A DNA stretch of 64,000 bases from Colletotrichum lupini (lineage: Eukaryota; Ascomycota; Sordariomycetes; Glomerellales; Glomerellaceae). Position 1 is the stretch's first letter; each line of letters starts with the position of its first letter. Shown here in pieces: positions 11,577 through 23,837 of this stretch. The notes below the pieces were generated by a model that was given only the letters and a program-made list of their open reading frames with translations, did no database searches and was not told where the DNA came from. The stretch spans positions 3,286,001 through 3,350,000 of the forward strand of contig NC_064681.1 in NCBI RefSeq assembly GCF_023278565.1, read 5' to 3'. The translations under genes and the position numbers were made by a program.

Positions 11577-13134
11577 GGTGATTGTTGCTTGAAGATGTTA
11601 TCATCGAATACGATGAGTTGGATACAGCTGAAGGAAGGGTAAGGCTTCTGTGAGAGTTGATGAGATGGGTGCACTGAAAATAGGCGCAGAGCACTTACCT
11701 GGTCAGACACGTCCGGGACGCATGGCTTGGACAGTTGGATGCAGAGGATTGGGGATTTGGAGGATAGATACGGAGGTGAGTAAGAGTGCTGTGATTGGGA
11801 AGCTTGTATTCAGTTTCCGATTGGCGATCACCTCATTCATGTAGGTAGGTGGTGTAAATGGAACTTCAAGTGAGGTGGAAGCTTTACGTGGGGAAGCAGG
11901 TACATTCCGGAGTGAGGGGCTACAGTCTCAGACTTGCGACGCACTGTACGACAATGGGTACATGCAGTCGGTTTCTCACTGTACAGATACTGCCCCCCGC
12001 GGACTGTGAGGTAAGGTACCGCAAGTACCTCTATGTGGATAGCTAAAACCAAGATTTGTGGAATGAATTGGATGCTTACTATTTATCTCACATCTTTCAT
12101 GGCCTTCCACGGTCTCGTGAAGCCATTGACTGGATTCTCCTATTCACCCCTTTACAGCAGAAAACAGCAAAATCCCCTATCTTGGATGCCGTGATGTCTG
12201 GATTTGTAACTATTGTCTGGGTTGGTGCAAATATATGGGCCAGTCAAGGGCACGCATTTTGATAACGGTTGACGTTGTCGAGGCTGAACATCCTATTAAT
12301 ACTCAATAGATATAAGGCATTGATGTCGTGCTTCGAGCCAGGGGCACTCTGCACGCACGTAAGATTAATTCCTTAAAGTAGTTGAAGGAAAGCTAGGTAT
12401 CTTATCTATTGCGACATCTGTCCTTGCTATTGAAGCTACGGTACCTACTAGTTGAGGTACGGCAAGTTAAGAACAGTAAGGCCATCCCAATGACGTCCTA
12501 CCACAGTGAGGCTCGCCCTTTCCAGATGCGGTTCCACAGCCACTGGCGAATTGTGAGGCACTGAGGATGGCCCGCCCAGAAAGAGTACTAGCACGCTGGG
12601 CTTACTTTTGGTCAATTCATTGGCTACAAATGTACCGCGCACCAAGCTTTTGCCGGCAAACTACAATCAAGGTACCTTACCTTAGCACGGTATCCGCCCA
12701 GCTTTTCTGCAAGCTCTCCAAGCTGCCTAGGCAAGTGCGCCTGATTTCTGAGCGCGCCTTCCAATCCTCCTCTCCCGCATGCACTTCATCGTCCGGGCAT
12801 GCTCTTTGTCATCACCTCGACCTCTTCACCTTCGCCAATCCATCCGTACTTATCAATTCGCGAGTACACAACCGCCGATCAAGCTAGTCCTCGAGACTTT
12901 CTGGCGAACATTGATATCCAACCTTCGGTCGCATCACCGAGTCTACCGTCACCAGCTATTCTCTCTTGCGCCGCGGCCCTAGACATCTGGGCAAGCCTCA
13001 TTCCTGCCTACGATTCTGACTTGCACTTGACAGAGACTGCTTGACGACGGAGAAATAAAGCGTCGCTCACTAGAATCTTCCCGAGACAACAGCCTGCAGG
13101 AAGCGCTCTCGACTCTCGCGCGCCCGCTGACAGC
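11577..13134. other. Divergent intergenic region, Cid1-like / TFG1
   Basis: 1.56 kb between divergent genes. It holds both promoters and 5' UTRs; a small 5'-UTR intron for either gene is possible but not provable here. No coding region with family signature was found. Confidence 0.5.
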
Positions 13135-15353
13135 ATGAGCGCGCCGCCACCAGGTCTGCCCAACGGCCAAAACCCGAATGGCCTACCAGGACAGCCTGGA
13201 CAGCCTCGTCCCCCTCCGATCAAGCGACGACCCAAAGGCGATCCCCTTGTTGCCCGCAAGCGACCTGGAGCTCCACGACCGGCTGCCTCGCGTCCCCCTC
13301 CAGGCTCGCTGCAAACCGCCTCAGGAGCCCGACCAGCTGCCGGTGGAACAGGTCACCACGGCCTTCAGCGACCCGAAACCGAGGAAGATATCAGAGCGAA
13401 GAGAGCGGCAAACGGCGGCTGGCTCGATCCCGCGCCCCAGAACGTCAGGGAATTCAAGATCGTAACGACCAAAAAAGCGTTGAAAGATGGTGTCAGACAT
13501 CACGTTATGAAACTCTCTTCCGCCAAGGCCGAGCTCGAAAGGAACGGCATTGATCCCACAAACCAAGATGAATTTACCCGACCTGTCACGCTTCAACGTC
13601 GCGATCCACGACAACCGCCTCCCGGACGCGAGGTCAAGCACGAAGAGCCCGAGCCACAACCCGTTGACGAAAAGGAAGCCGAGCGTTTGGCACAGCTCAA
13701 GGCCGAACGTGAGGCTGTTCGAGCTGTGGAACTCGCTAAGAGTGCACCCAGTCTGAAAGATCCTAGTCTTGATAAAAAGCCCAAGCCCAAGGAGAAGGAA
13801 AAGGATGTCCAGTTCCACCGCCAGCCTCGGTCGGAGAAAGAGAAGAAGCAACAGGGCCTGCGATACGAGGAGGCGCTCCCTTGGCACCTAGAGGACGCAG
13901 ATGGCAAGAACGTCTGGGTCGGATCATACGTCGCGCCTCTGTCCGAGACCACCGTCTGCTTTGTTGCTACTAGAGATGGCAAATTCGCGGCGATACCTTT
14001 GGAAAAGTGGTACAAATTTACTGCGAAGCCCCATTTCAATACCATGAGGCTTGAAGAAGCCGAGGCTTTGATGAGTAAAAAGACAGACATCGGCCGATGG
14101 TACATGCGTGACAAGCAAAAGAAGAGCGAGCAAGATGAATGGGAGGCGACCAGACATGCTCTGTACGGACCTGCGAGAATCAAGACAGAAAGTAGCACCT
14201 TCAGAGCTGCTTCTCGAGAAGAAAAGCAGGACCATGACGAAATTGACATGGAAGGCGACGAGTTCCAGGACGATGACGAGAATGCCGGCTTAGACGTGGA
14301 CAATGACGAGGATACCAAAGAGGCTACCGATCGCATTCGCCGAGATCAAATGGGCGCCAATCTGTTTGGCGAGGCCGACGAGCGCAGAGTAGAAAAGGAG
14401 CTGAACGAAATGAGGAAAGCCGAGGAGGAGCGCCGCAAAGAGGGAAAGCGAACCACCAAGGCACTCATCAAGAGAGAAAAGGAGACTATCTACCAGTCGG
14501 ATTCGAGTGGCTACGATCCTTTCGAGTCTTCATCTGTAAGATGCTCAGAGAAGCTGTCATTTTATTTTTTTACTAATCACATGCACAGAGCGACGATGAT
14601 TCCGACGAGGAAAAGAAGAAGGAAGAAGAGAAGGACAAGGACAAAGATGAAGAGAACAAGGACAAGGACGGAGACTCCAAAGATAAGACTGCGTCGGGCG
14701 TTTCTTCCAAGGGTAACACTACCCCGTCTGGCCGACAGAAACATACCGATGCTCTTAAGAAGGGCAAGTCTCTGAAGCGTCCCGGCTCTCCCAACTTGTC
14801 GGAATCTAGTGGCAACGAGTCCTCTCGGAAGAAGCTGAAGAAGCATGCCGCGGCTTCTGTCCACCAGAGCCGTTCGTCTACGCCTTCAGGAGGCCTGAAG
14901 AGCCACCTCAAGGGTGCCATGAGCGACGGCGAGGCAACTGGAGGAGAGATGTCAGACGGCCAGTTGAGGAAGAAGAAGATCAAGCTCGTTGGTAGCGGAG
15001 CAAGAGGCACGCCGGTCGGCTCGAGGGCCGGTAGTCCTGTCCCGGCCGCATCCGGTATGCACATGGATCGCGCTCCTCAATTTTTGGAGTACATGCTAAC
15101 GCAGTTTATAGGCTCCAAGCCCGGTTCACCAGTTCCCGAGGGATCGCCCGCGCCCCGTGGCCCCATTCAAGCTCACGAGATTGTTGACGCCCTTCCTGAG
15201 CTCCCTGGCGGTATCAGCATTGGTAACCTTATGAGAAGATTCCAGGGACGCATCGGCGATGGCCCTGGCCAGATGGATCGCAAGGAATGGATCAAGCTTG
15301 TCAAGGAGAACTGTGCCTACGGATCCGACAAGATCCTTCGTCGCAGACCTTAG
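13135..15353 (+). CDS. TFG1: TFIIF alpha subunit (RAP74/Tfg1)
   Basis: Three exons, 13135-14535, 14589-15054 and 15112-15353, encode 702 aa. TFIIF binds RNA polymerase II and helps recruit it to promoters and start elongation. The proline-rich N-terminus is followed by the dimerisation region: LPWHLEDADGKNVWVGSYV at about residue 245, then KWYKFTAKPHF. A long acidic and lysine-rich middle (SDDDSDEEKKKEEE) follows. The C-terminus (HEIVDALPELPGGISIGNLM to the end) matches the RAP74 winged-helix domain that contacts the polymerase phosphatase Fcp1. Intron 2 (57 bp, branch-like gctaac, acceptor tatag) is a multiple of three without stops, so its removal rests on splice signals alone; retention would add 19 residues. 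Confidence 0.92.
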
Positions 15354-15899
15354 GCGGGAAAGCCAATATTGTAGATTCTGCTAGCGATTGCTCCATCATT
15401 AGGATGGAATTCGTCGGCGAAGAGTCCTGCGCCGACGTGTCACCCATAAATGAGTACCTTGGATTATCTCACAAAAGTTGTATAAGTGAAATGAGCACAG
15501 CTTGTTTTTCGAGGAGGGCGTACATGGCTCGGGCGAGATTAGTCATCTTTGAAGATTTTCAATGAGAGTCGCAAACGCGAACCAGATATTCTAAGAGGAG
15601 AGAAGCACCCGAGCAAACACATCTCAGCCAATAGTAGAAGAGAGACGTCAAGCCAGCAGGACGCCTTTCGAGACCGCAATGAACATGCTCTTTGGTTGTC
15701 TTCTACGCTATGAAGTCAAGTTCTTGCTCACCGGACGAAATTATATGTCATTTTTATTTCGAAGTTCAAAATGATGTAGGCTCACATTTGAACCATCACC
15801 TTGATTGTGATTGGAACGCAAATATCATGGGATATCTAATGCTTGAATCCATCGCATTCCGGTGTCTTAACCGAACCAAATGTCGACATCCTAGCGCGA
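15354..15899. other. Convergent intergenic region, TFG1 / BUD13
   Basis: 546 bp between two convergent stop codons, containing both 3' UTRs. Nothing else recognisable. Confidence 0.5.
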
Positions 15900-16943
15900 T
15901 CATTCGTCCATCTGCCAGGCGTAGTCGAGCCCCTTATTCCGCTCCCTGCGATTAATCGCCCTAAACCGCTCCCCTTCAAACCCGTTACTCCTGTCGACGC
16001 CATCCCACCTGTACCCCGGCTTGATGCCATACCGGTTCGGCGGCGCAGCGCCAGGATACAACGGCCGCCTCTTCCCCTTTTTACCCTTTGCCCCTGCACC
16101 ACCACCGCCGCCCGTCTTGTCGCTTAAGAACTGCGCCATGGGATCATTCCACCGCTCCTGCTCCTTGAGCTCGTTATTCATCTCCTCGTCGTCCGCCGTC
16201 CGCGCAAACGTCATGAGCTTGGCGTCCTCGAGCGCCTCCCTGCGCTTCCGCGCGTTCTCGAGCTGCACGTCGCCCTTGGGCGCCAACCTTGCCTGCCGTT
16301 CTTTCTCCTCGGCCTCGAGCGCGAGTTTGCGCGCCTCCGCGCGCTTCATGGAGACGTCGACGCGCCGGCCCGTGGCGTCGCGGTAGACCGTCTCCTCTTC
16401 CTTGCCGTGTTTTCGGAGTTTCGCGAACTCGGCTTCTTCGGCTTGCTGGCGGCGGCGGAGCTGTGCCGAGACGGCGGCGGCGGATTGCAGGCCTGCGTGT
16501 GTGCCGTCGCTCATTTTGACGACGTTGGCGGCGGCGTCGTCGTCGTCGCCTCCTCCTTCTATGACGGGCATCTCGTCGTCTGCGTTTCGTGCTGCTGCAT
16601 TTTCTGCTGCTGCCGAGGCGAGGATCGCGTTTGCTGCTGCGGCGCTGTCGTCGTCTTCATTGTTGCCCGCGCCGGCGCCGCCTTGTGATTTCGAGGATGC
16701 GGCGACCGTCTTCCAATTTGATTTCTTCGTCTTCCTAAACTCTGCCGAGGTCCCTGATACGAGGGCCGGTCCTGATTCTGCGTCGTCGTCTTGTGCGGTG
16801 GAGTTGCCCCATCCGTTGTCGTCGTCGTCTGCGATGATGAGGCCTTGGGTCTCGGTGGGTTGTTTGCGCTTGCGCTTCTTGGTGGGTTTCGGATCTGCTA
16901 CTAAGTAGTTCTTTGCAAGATATGATGAGAGGTCGGAAGGCAT
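15900..16943 (-). CDS. BUD13: Pre-mRNA-splicing factor CWC26 (Bud13)
   Basis: 347 aa, single exon. Bud13 is a subunit of the RES (retention and splicing) complex with Snu17/Ist3 and Pml1, which acts on the spliceosome before catalysis and retains unspliced pre-mRNA in the nucleus. The N-terminus [17 protein letters not shown] and the C-terminal block [20 protein letters not shown], then GFE and DYAWQMDE, are the family hallmarks; the latter region binds Snu17 in yeast. The middle is a charged, alanine-rich low-complexity stretch. The frame extends 31 codons further upstream, but the conserved start MPSDLSSYL places initiation at 16943. Confidence 0.93.
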   Translation of the reverse strand: MPSDLSSYLAKNYLVADPKPTKKRKRKQPTETQGLIIADDDDNGWGNSTAQDDDAESGPALVSGTSAEFRKTKKSNWKTVAASSKSQGGAGAGNNEDDDSAAAANAILASAAAENAAARNADDEMPVIEGGGDDDDAAANVVKMSDGTHAGLQSAAAVSAQLRRRQQAEEAEFAKLRKHGKEEETVYRDATGRRVDVSMKRAEARKLALEAEEKERQARLAPKGDVQLENARKRREALEDAKLMTFARTADDEEMNNELKEQERWNDPMAQFLSDKTGGGGGAGAKGKKGKRRPLYPGAAPPNRYGIKPGYRWDGVDRSNGFEGERFRAINRRERNKGLDYAWQMDE

Positions 16944-17596
16944 TGTCGGATATGGCCTGTGCAGGCACGGGAAGGTTGGAAATGGGGTTGGTTTTGGGTG
17001 GTTTTGGTGGTAATGAGAAGAGCCATGATACTTCAAGATATCACAGGTAAGCTAAGACTGAGGTATCGACGTCGATGCACATCGAAAAGATGCACGGACC
17101 TTGATGGACCAGAACCAGAAAAGCAGGGGCCGCGGACCGACAAGGGTCCCCCCACTCTCCCTCGTCCCTTCCACGAATGGACGTGCATGTGACGGGGCGC
17201 TAGTTACTTATCGGAGGGTTGAGTGGTCTCTCTCTTGCGCGAACCTGACAATGACGGCTTCTGGCTTGTAATTAGGCCAGCTGCAGTGTACAGCACAACT
17301 GTGGCATCGTCGCGGAGCCAGGCTTTGTACGCCATCTTTTTCTCTCCTGCTTCACACTTTCCATGTTTGCTGACCCCTTCTCAAAAGTTTTAGACTGCGC
17401 CGAACATTCGTTCATTTCTGCGATCCACCGCCGAGCCCCCTACTAATTACGACGCCAAAAGCCATCCGGCGGAGTTACGAATGCTCCAATACCACCGAAC
17501 GTCCGATATATAAGCCACTGGCTTCTACTCATCTGACAAGATCAAGGCACAGGGTATCGGTCATTCCCGACTGATACGCCTCACGCAGCCTTGGTC
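16944..17596. promoter_or_regulatory. Divergent promoter region, BUD13 / TRS85
   Basis: 653 bp separate the divergent start codons of BUD13 and TRS85. A tataag sequence lies near 17507, about 90 bp before the TRS85 start. No other motif is claimed. Confidence 0.45.
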
Positions 17597-19915
17597 ATGC
17601 AGTCCCCGGACAATGAGGCCTCGCCAATCGAGTCGCTCCCCGCCATGCCCATGGCCGCCTCGACTGGAAGACCGCCCAAGAGGCAGTCTGTTCCCGAAGG
17701 CCACCCGCTGGCACAATCCGAGGTCACGTTACCATACCGAAGATCCAACCCCTCTGTCGCGCCGCTCTTCGCTTCTACTTTGACGCCTCCCGGATCACGC
17801 TCAGGGTCTCCTATGGGACGAGGCTCCCCGGCTCGAAGCACAATGTCCGGCTCTGTCTTTGGCGGACCAGCAGCTCGCTCGCTCATCGAGAATGCTTCCG
17901 ACAGCCCCGGCGATCCGCGTAACTTGATCATGAAAGCCTATGTCCCCCATGTTGCGATTTACGCCTCGCCAGATACCGAGGAGCTCGCGACCGACAAGGG
18001 TTTCAAGAACGGATTGTGGGAGCTTCTGCGCCCTTTCGGAGAACAGGTGCAGGGCAAGGTCACCATCAGAGACAGCAACGGTGCGAGTAAATCATGGGAG
18101 GACTACTCGGTTCGGTTCACCAAGTTTGGAGACAACATCGAGCACCCTGGTTCGAACGCTTCGCAAGGCACGCAATCTGCGGCGACCAACGGACAAGCCG
18201 GATCTGTCTCAAAATCGAAGAGCCACTACGACGACGTTGAAGCGGTGGTGGACAGCCATCTGTCTTACGCTGAAGAGTCATTCCTCAACACCCCGCACCA
18301 CGGATTGACGAGACAGGGCCTGGACGTGGAGGCTACTTCCCCATACTACTCATTATACCTGCGGAGACTCTTATCGGGCATACCCGTGTCACCTCACGAG
18401 ACCTTTGCGCATCCAGTGGCCTGCGTGATTGCCATCAGCTCGCGGAGTCCATCACCGATAGAAGATCTACGCAAACTTTACAATGACACGAGCACTGGGG
18501 AGAAGAGACTGCCAGTGTGGGTAGACGGAGACTATCTTCGATACTACGTGTTGGTTCACGATGAAGAGCGCGACGACGTCACCCGTTCACTGGCCTTATT
18601 CGACCAAATGAAGCGTCATCTCGGCCTACACTGCCATTTGCTGCGGTTGAGAAGCACGCAGAGCGCAGAGACCGATGACGATAGCATACCTCTGCCGCGG
18701 AGCGATTGGATGTCGGCAGCCGAAGAACTGAAGGACATCCGAAACAGCGAGGAACGAGAAGACTTTGAGGACCCGACAAGATACATCTTCGAGTCGGATG
18801 CCACGGCGATTCGCACCTTTGTGAGAGAGATGGTTACGCAGTCTATCATACCTACCATGGAGCGCCATGTGTCGCTGTGGAACGATCAAGTCGCATCTCG
18901 TAGAAGAGGAATTACGGGAAGGTTCATGAATCTGTCGCGGAAATGGGGAGGCTTCGGCAGTAGCTCAAGGAATTCCGTCGTGGGAGGTAGCGGGTCATCA
19001 AGCGCTTATGACGCGCTCGGATTCTACCGACCAGACGCTTCAGAAGCCATCATGCGAAAGCTAGCCGACTTCGCCTTCATGCTCCGGGACTGGAAACTAG
19101 CGCACTCAACATATGATCTCCTAAGGTCCGACTTTAGCGACGCAAAGGCCTGGAAGTACCACGCGGCAGCCAACGAGATGGCCGCCGCCAGTCTCCTTAT
19201 CATGCCGCAAAATCTGCCTTCCAAATCCCGCGCCGAAACGATCGACCAGATGTTGGAAGCCGCCTTCTACTCTTACTACACACGTTGCAGCTCCCCTTTT
19301 GGGGCACTGAGATCATTGACGCTCGGAATCGAGCTTCTGCGGCTTAGGGGCGGCAGTAGCGTCGACGACGCTGTGAGATGGGGCATCCGCCTCCTCGACT
19401 CCAAGATCCTCGGCCCCGTCGGCGATGCTCTCATGAAGGAGCGACTCGCCGTCTGCTACGTCTCAAAACCGGGCGTCGGCTCAGGCTCGTGGGGCCACCG
19501 GAAAAGAAAGTCGGCCATGTGGTGTATCCTCGGCGGCGAGGCCTGGGACCTGCAACAGAAGTACATACAGTCCCAGCGGTGTCTCAATGAAGCCTCGCGG
19601 ATCTACTCGGAGCTTCCGCACGAAAATGGCGTCTCCAAATTCAGCCTTGCCAACGAATTCGTGGCTGGCCTACAGCATCAGCTCGATGAGAAGCTCGACG
19701 TGGACGATGGAAATGGAGGCGACGAGTCCCCATCACAAGACGTGGAGGAAGTCCTCGTTGAAGAGAGTGAGACTATGGATTTCAGGTCAAGAAGAACTAG
19801 CATGATGGGTCGTGGAGGAGCACCTGTCGCAAGCCTTGAGACTGCGCCGTTGCATGAGGTTGTGTCACCCGTCAAAGAGAAGGGTGACGGATCGGTGCAA
19901 GACGAGTTTGGCTAA
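17597..19915 (+). CDS. TRS85: TRAPP complex subunit Trs85
   Basis: Single exon, 772 aa from the ATG at 17597. Trs85 (TRAPPC8 in animals) defines TRAPPIII, the exchange-factor complex that activates the Rab GTPase Ypt1 for autophagy and Golgi traffic. The conserved N-terminal part reads KAYVPHVAIYASPDTEEL followed by GLWELLRPFGEQVQGKVTIR. LLSGIPVSPHETFAHPVACV and the PVWVDGDYLRYYVLVHDE block are also typical. The C-terminal half (MLRDWKLAHSTYDLLRSDF and onward) is helical, TPR/alpha-solenoid-like. Ser/Pro-rich residues 1-110 are probably disordered. The protein is longer than S. cerevisiae Trs85 and similar to other filamentous-fungal orthologs as far as I recall. Confidence 0.9.
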   Translation: MQSPDNEASPIESLPAMPMAASTGRPPKRQSVPEGHPLAQSEVTLPYRRSNPSVAPLFASTLTPPGSRSGSPMGRGSPARSTMSGSVFGGPAARSLIENASDSPGDPRNLIMKAYVPHVAIYASPDTEELATDKGFKNGLWELLRPFGEQVQGKVTIRDSNGASKSWEDYSVRFTKFGDNIEHPGSNASQGTQSAATNGQAGSVSKSKSHYDDVEAVVDSHLSYAEESFLNTPHHGLTRQGLDVEATSPYYSLYLRRLLSGIPVSPHETFAHPVACVIAISSRSPSPIEDLRKLYNDTSTGEKRLPVWVDGDYLRYYVLVHDEERDDVTRSLALFDQMKRHLGLHCHLLRLRSTQSAETDDDSIPLPRSDWMSAAEELKDIRNSEEREDFEDPTRYIFESDATAIRTFVREMVTQSIIPTMERHVSLWNDQVASRRRGITGRFMNLSRKWGGFGSSSRNSVVGGSGSSSAYDALGFYRPDASEAIMRKLADFAFMLRDWKLAHSTYDLLRSDFSDAKAWKYHAAANEMAAASLLIMPQNLPSKSRAETIDQMLEAAFYSYYTRCSSPFGALRSLTLGIELLRLRGGSSVDDAVRWGIRLLDSKILGPVGDALMKERLAVCYVSKPGVGSGSWGHRKRKSAMWCILGGEAWDLQQKYIQSQRCLNEASRIYSELPHENGVSKFSLANEFVAGLQHQLDEKLDVDDGNGGDESPSQDVEEVLVEESETMDFRSRRTSMMGRGGAPVASLETAPLHEVVSPVKEKGDGSVQDEFG

Positions 19916-20687
19916 CACGACTTGGATCGGTAGGAGTGGCGGAGGTGCAGCGATGGGCGAATGAAGTGATTAGTAGATGCGTTTACGAAGCGGATTAATA
20001 GCATTTACAACCACTGTCGCTGCCTCTTTTCAGTATTGTTATCCTTGCACTGTGATTGTTCATTTTTTTGGTCAGGACGAATTAAGTAGAAGGCAGACAA
20101 AGTAAGGCATGCAGCCAGAAGCCATGCCTGCTCCTTCTTCGTTTGATACCCCAAATTCTCATTGAATCCAAGGTATCCGTCTTGAAGCCATCGTTCCTCC
20201 CTCTTTGCATTAACTGCCTTACTCGTAGTTAGACCTGGTGCCCAAATTTTGTATAAATGTCGTTTGGTGGCATCTTCTACGCCAAGGTAGTGCTCAGTAC
20301 GTACCTGCGCTAATCCCCTGCACTTGTCACTGGGGACCCTTGGACCCAGCAATGATCTCACCGGCAACCGATAGGAGAAAGACTGCTGAACCCACGCCGA
20401 TAAGGCAGCTTCCCCCACTGTCCCGCCAAACCAACTGCTTCTCTCCTACTTCGTTTGAGCTCGATGGGAAGTTTCTAGGCCTTGCGGAGCACGACAGTTC
20501 CATTTTGAACCTATTCCTGATTGCCTTTTCTTTTGCTCGTTCGAAGTTTACTTTCTCCCCCTCGTCACTGGGACCTTTTGAGGAGATCCCCCCTCCAGCC
20601 GACCCAAGGTCGAAACGCAGCTACATTCGACATTCGACAGAACCTATTGTGAAGTCTCTCGACAGACCCCGACGTCACTCGGCCAAT
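19916..20687. other. Intergenic region TRS85 to CHM7
   Basis: 772 bp holding the TRS85 3' UTR and the CHM7 promoter. An open minus-strand frame at 20005-20418 shows no family signature. Confidence 0.5.
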
Positions 20688-22200
20688 ATGGGAGAGCTCG
20701 CCGACTTTCTCGTCGAAAGAGACCAAAACTTTCGCAAGTTCGTGTTTCTCTCACTCGCTCACTCATATCATCCCCCAAGCTCCGAGTCCAGCCGTATACT
20801 AATGCCTTTGCCTGCGCAGGGCCCGTTTGCCAGCTCTCTACTCCGACTTCCGGCCCCAACGAACCCTGAACCCAGATGGCTTCCAAGCCAACGTCAGCGC
20901 CTGGCGCCAAGCCCTCGCTCGCGCAGCGTGGGAAGGCCGCATCGCCTCGCAGCTCTCGGCGCCGAACCTGTTGGTAGTCAACGTCGACGAGCAGCTCGTG
21001 CGGTCCCTCGAGAGTAAACAGTTTGGCCGTCCGCTCGCGCTCGGCACCGTCGTCAGGGAGGCCGTCGCCGACAAGGACCTGTACCCGCTCGACGAGTTCA
21101 CAAAGGCCAAGGAGAGCATCTATGCGGGTAAGACGTGGGCGCAGGTGCCGTGGAGCGTGGTCTCGTGGGCGGCGGGACAGTTGTTTGCAGGCAAGTCTGC
21201 CTCGGGCGAGGATAGGGTTCCGCAGGGGCGGTTTGTGGTGTTGAGGAATGTCGAGGCGACGGCGAAGAGCCTTGCGGAGAGGGTTACCTCTGCGGATTCG
21301 AGGTTCGACAGGACGTATACGAAGACGCATTTCCAAAAGACATTTGCGGATGCGCTGGTGCAGGATCGGAGGTTATCCGAGACGGACGTGGATATCTTGC
21401 TGGTCTTCCTCTCGCGGGACAAGGGGATCGTGGTCTACGACGGAAAGGTTGTCAGGATAAAGGGATCGAGCACGGACGAGGACGAGACGACGATAACGGA
21501 GGAGGACGCGGCCGTCTCGTCGCTCAAGGAACTCATCGCCGACATGAAGCAGCAGACGGCCCTCCTCACATCCCGCGTGGACGAGCTCGCGGCAACAGCC
21601 AAGGAAGCCGTCGTCAAAAAGAACAAGGTTGCCGCGCTGGCGGCGCTCAAGTCGAAAAAAATGACCGAAGCGTCGCTCGAGAAGCGCTTCGCGACGCTGA
21701 ACCAGCTCGAGGACGTGGCGGCGAGGATACAAGAGGCGCGGGACAACGTCCAGCTCGTCAGCGTCATGGAGGCCAGCGCGGGCGCGCTCAAGGGGCTCAA
21801 CGAGAAGGTCGGCGGCGCGGACCGGGTCGGGGACGTGGTGGACCGGTTGCGGGAGCAGATGGGCGAGGTGGACGAGGTGGGCAAGATTATCTCCGAGGCT
21901 GGTGCTGCGCCTGTGGTTGATGAGTTCGAGGTGGATGAGGAGCTTGAGGCTATGGAGCGCGAGGAGAGGGAGAAGGTTGAGGCGGCGGAGCGGGAGGAGA
22001 GGGAGGCGAGGGAGGAGAGGGAGGCTGAGGAGACGAGGAGGAGGCTCGAGGCCGAGATGGCGGATTTGAAGACGCCTGTTGCGGAGCCTGTTGCGAGGCA
22101 GGACGCCAAGTCGCCGACGGGGGAGACGGCGGAGAGTTTGGAGAGGATGGGGCTCGAGGAGAGGGAGAGAGAGCGGGAGAAGCCGATGCCTGCGCAGTGA
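20688..22200 (+). CDS. CHM7: ESCRT-III-like Snf7-family protein, CHMP7/Chm7 type
   Basis: Two exons, 20688-20737 and 20820-22200 (82-bp intron), encode 476 aa. CHMP7/Chm7 proteins bind the inner nuclear membrane protein LEM2/Heh1 and start ESCRT-III assembly to reseal the nuclear envelope and survey nuclear pores. The N-terminal half (PALYSDFRPQRTLNPDGFQA, TWAQVPWSVVSWAAGQLF) is the winged-helix, ESCRT-II-like region that separates CHMP7 from ordinary ESCRT-III subunits. The C-terminal half (about residue 245 on) is a helical Snf7-type region with ELIADMKQQTALL and a coiled coil. The tail is a very acidic, Glu/Arg-rich helix with EEREEREA-like repeats. Exon 1 gives MGELADFLVERDQNF and joins in frame at Arg-Lys-Ala. 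Confidence 0.85.
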
Positions 22201-22382
22201 AAGGGATGGCTGGCATCATATCACGTCGGGGTCTCGTCACGCATTTGGATTCATGAACCATGGGGTTTAGATCACGGCGTTTCTTTGCTGGGTTTTGTAT
22301 TGAAGCAAAGTCTGTATATCTCACAGTCGGCAGGGTATAGTAACGAAGAAAGCGCCATGTCATGCAATTACCACGCTGAATG

Positions 22383-23837
22383 TCACCGCGCCTCCTGACC
22401 GCTGGGTATCTGAGGCTCTGAAAAGCCGTCCTGTAGGTAATACGTCGATGCTGGGACCTGCGGTTTGAGTGCCGGATTGTCGACCTGCATCATGGATCCC
22501 GGGGGAGCTTCGTCTACGCCGCCTTCTCTGGAGGTATCTCTCGGTTGCTCTGTCAGATCAATCACCGCCGCGTCACTCCTCTCTGAATCCAGCTTGGGAG
22601 CACCAGTCTCTGCTGAGGCAGCTCCGCCATCTTCTGACTTTGGAGTAGCTGTCTCCTTTTCCTCTTCTTCCTCGCTCTTCGGCTTGGCCTGCGCTCTGGA
22701 CTTGCGCGCATTTGCGATTAGATCCTTGAACGAAGTGTCATGCTTTGCCGCCCAGGCCACGCCGTCAAATTCTTTGTCCTTGACCGCGACGCCCGGCTTC
22801 ACGAACATGGCTGCCTTGGAACCCTGCGTGCGCTCCCACACGTCGAGGTCATGCAGCAGCTCCGTCCTCCGCTTCGGTCGCGCCGAGTCGCAGTTTGCGT
22901 TCCACAGCGTCACCCATTCTTTATGTCTCTTTTCTAGTTGGACGCGCCCGCCTGTGACGGAGAGGCCGAGATCCGACATCTTTTTGCGCAGGGCGACGTC
23001 TTTGAGCATGGAGTAGGCGAGGGCGGGGAGGCGTTCGGGGGCCGGATGCGATCTGCTGGGGCCGGCGCCGCGGGCGGGTGTGTTTGGTGTCGGGGTACGG
23101 CTTGCGCTTGTGCGGGCTTGGGCTGTATGTTGTCGTGGGGGTGGTTTTGAGCCGTCGCAGGTGTCGAGGTGGCGGAAGACTTGGGCTTCCTTCATGCGGG
23201 TGCTACATATGGGGCATGGGACCAGACCATCCTCGGGAGCTGGGACCGATATGTGTTAGAAGGGTGGTGAAGTGAAGCGCTTGGTAAAGAAGGGCATTGT
23301 CTTACCGAAATCTGCGTCCTCTGACTCGTTGTCCTCCTGTACTTCCTCCATCTCGTCAACCTCATCAACCTCATGTACGGGCGCGGCGGCTGGCTGTCCA
23401 GATCTAGTCCTGCTGAGCCTCGCCGAACTCCTAAGGCGCTTGGTCTCTGGCTGCTGGTCGCCGCTTTCCTCAGCCATCCTCCTCTTGGCCACACTGCCGC
23501 TGGGTTCTCGCTGGTCGTTCTGGCCCGCCGTCCTAGCAAAGTGTAGCGTATCCTTCCTGGCCTTGACAAACGAGTCGACAACCTCCTCGAGAGACCAATT
23601 ACTCCTCAGCTTCAACTCTTGGTCCGAAGCCCGACAGAGAGGGCACTTGCCATCGTTGGACAAGGCGCGACGGATGCAGAGGGAGCAAAAGGTATGGCAG
23701 CATGATGTGACCATTGGTGTCTTGAAGAAGTCCTTGCAGACCTGGCATCGTAAGGAGGCTTCGACTGCTGAAAGAGCGGGGAGGGGTGTAGAGAGCCAAT
23801 CTGTTGAGTCTGGGACGTCCTCGAAGTTGTCTGCCAT
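22383..23837 (-). CDS. RAD18: Postreplication repair E3 ubiquitin ligase Rad18
   Basis: Two exons, 23837-23306 and 23239-22383, encode 462 aa. Rad18 with the E2 Rad6 monoubiquitinates PCNA at stalled replication forks, opening translesion synthesis. RING finger: Cys31, Cys34, Cys46, His48, Cys51, Cys54, Cys65, Cys68 ([16 protein letters not shown]). A UBZ4-type zinc finger is formed by Cys186, Cys189, His201 and Cys205, created exactly by the intron join. A SAP DNA-binding domain lies at about 248-287 ([20 protein letters not shown]). The Ser/Glu-rich C-terminus is probably disordered. The start at 23837 is chosen because [20 protein letters not shown] is the conserved N-terminus although the frame is open further upstream. 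It shares a divergent promoter with POL32, also a replication/repair gene. Confidence 0.95.
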
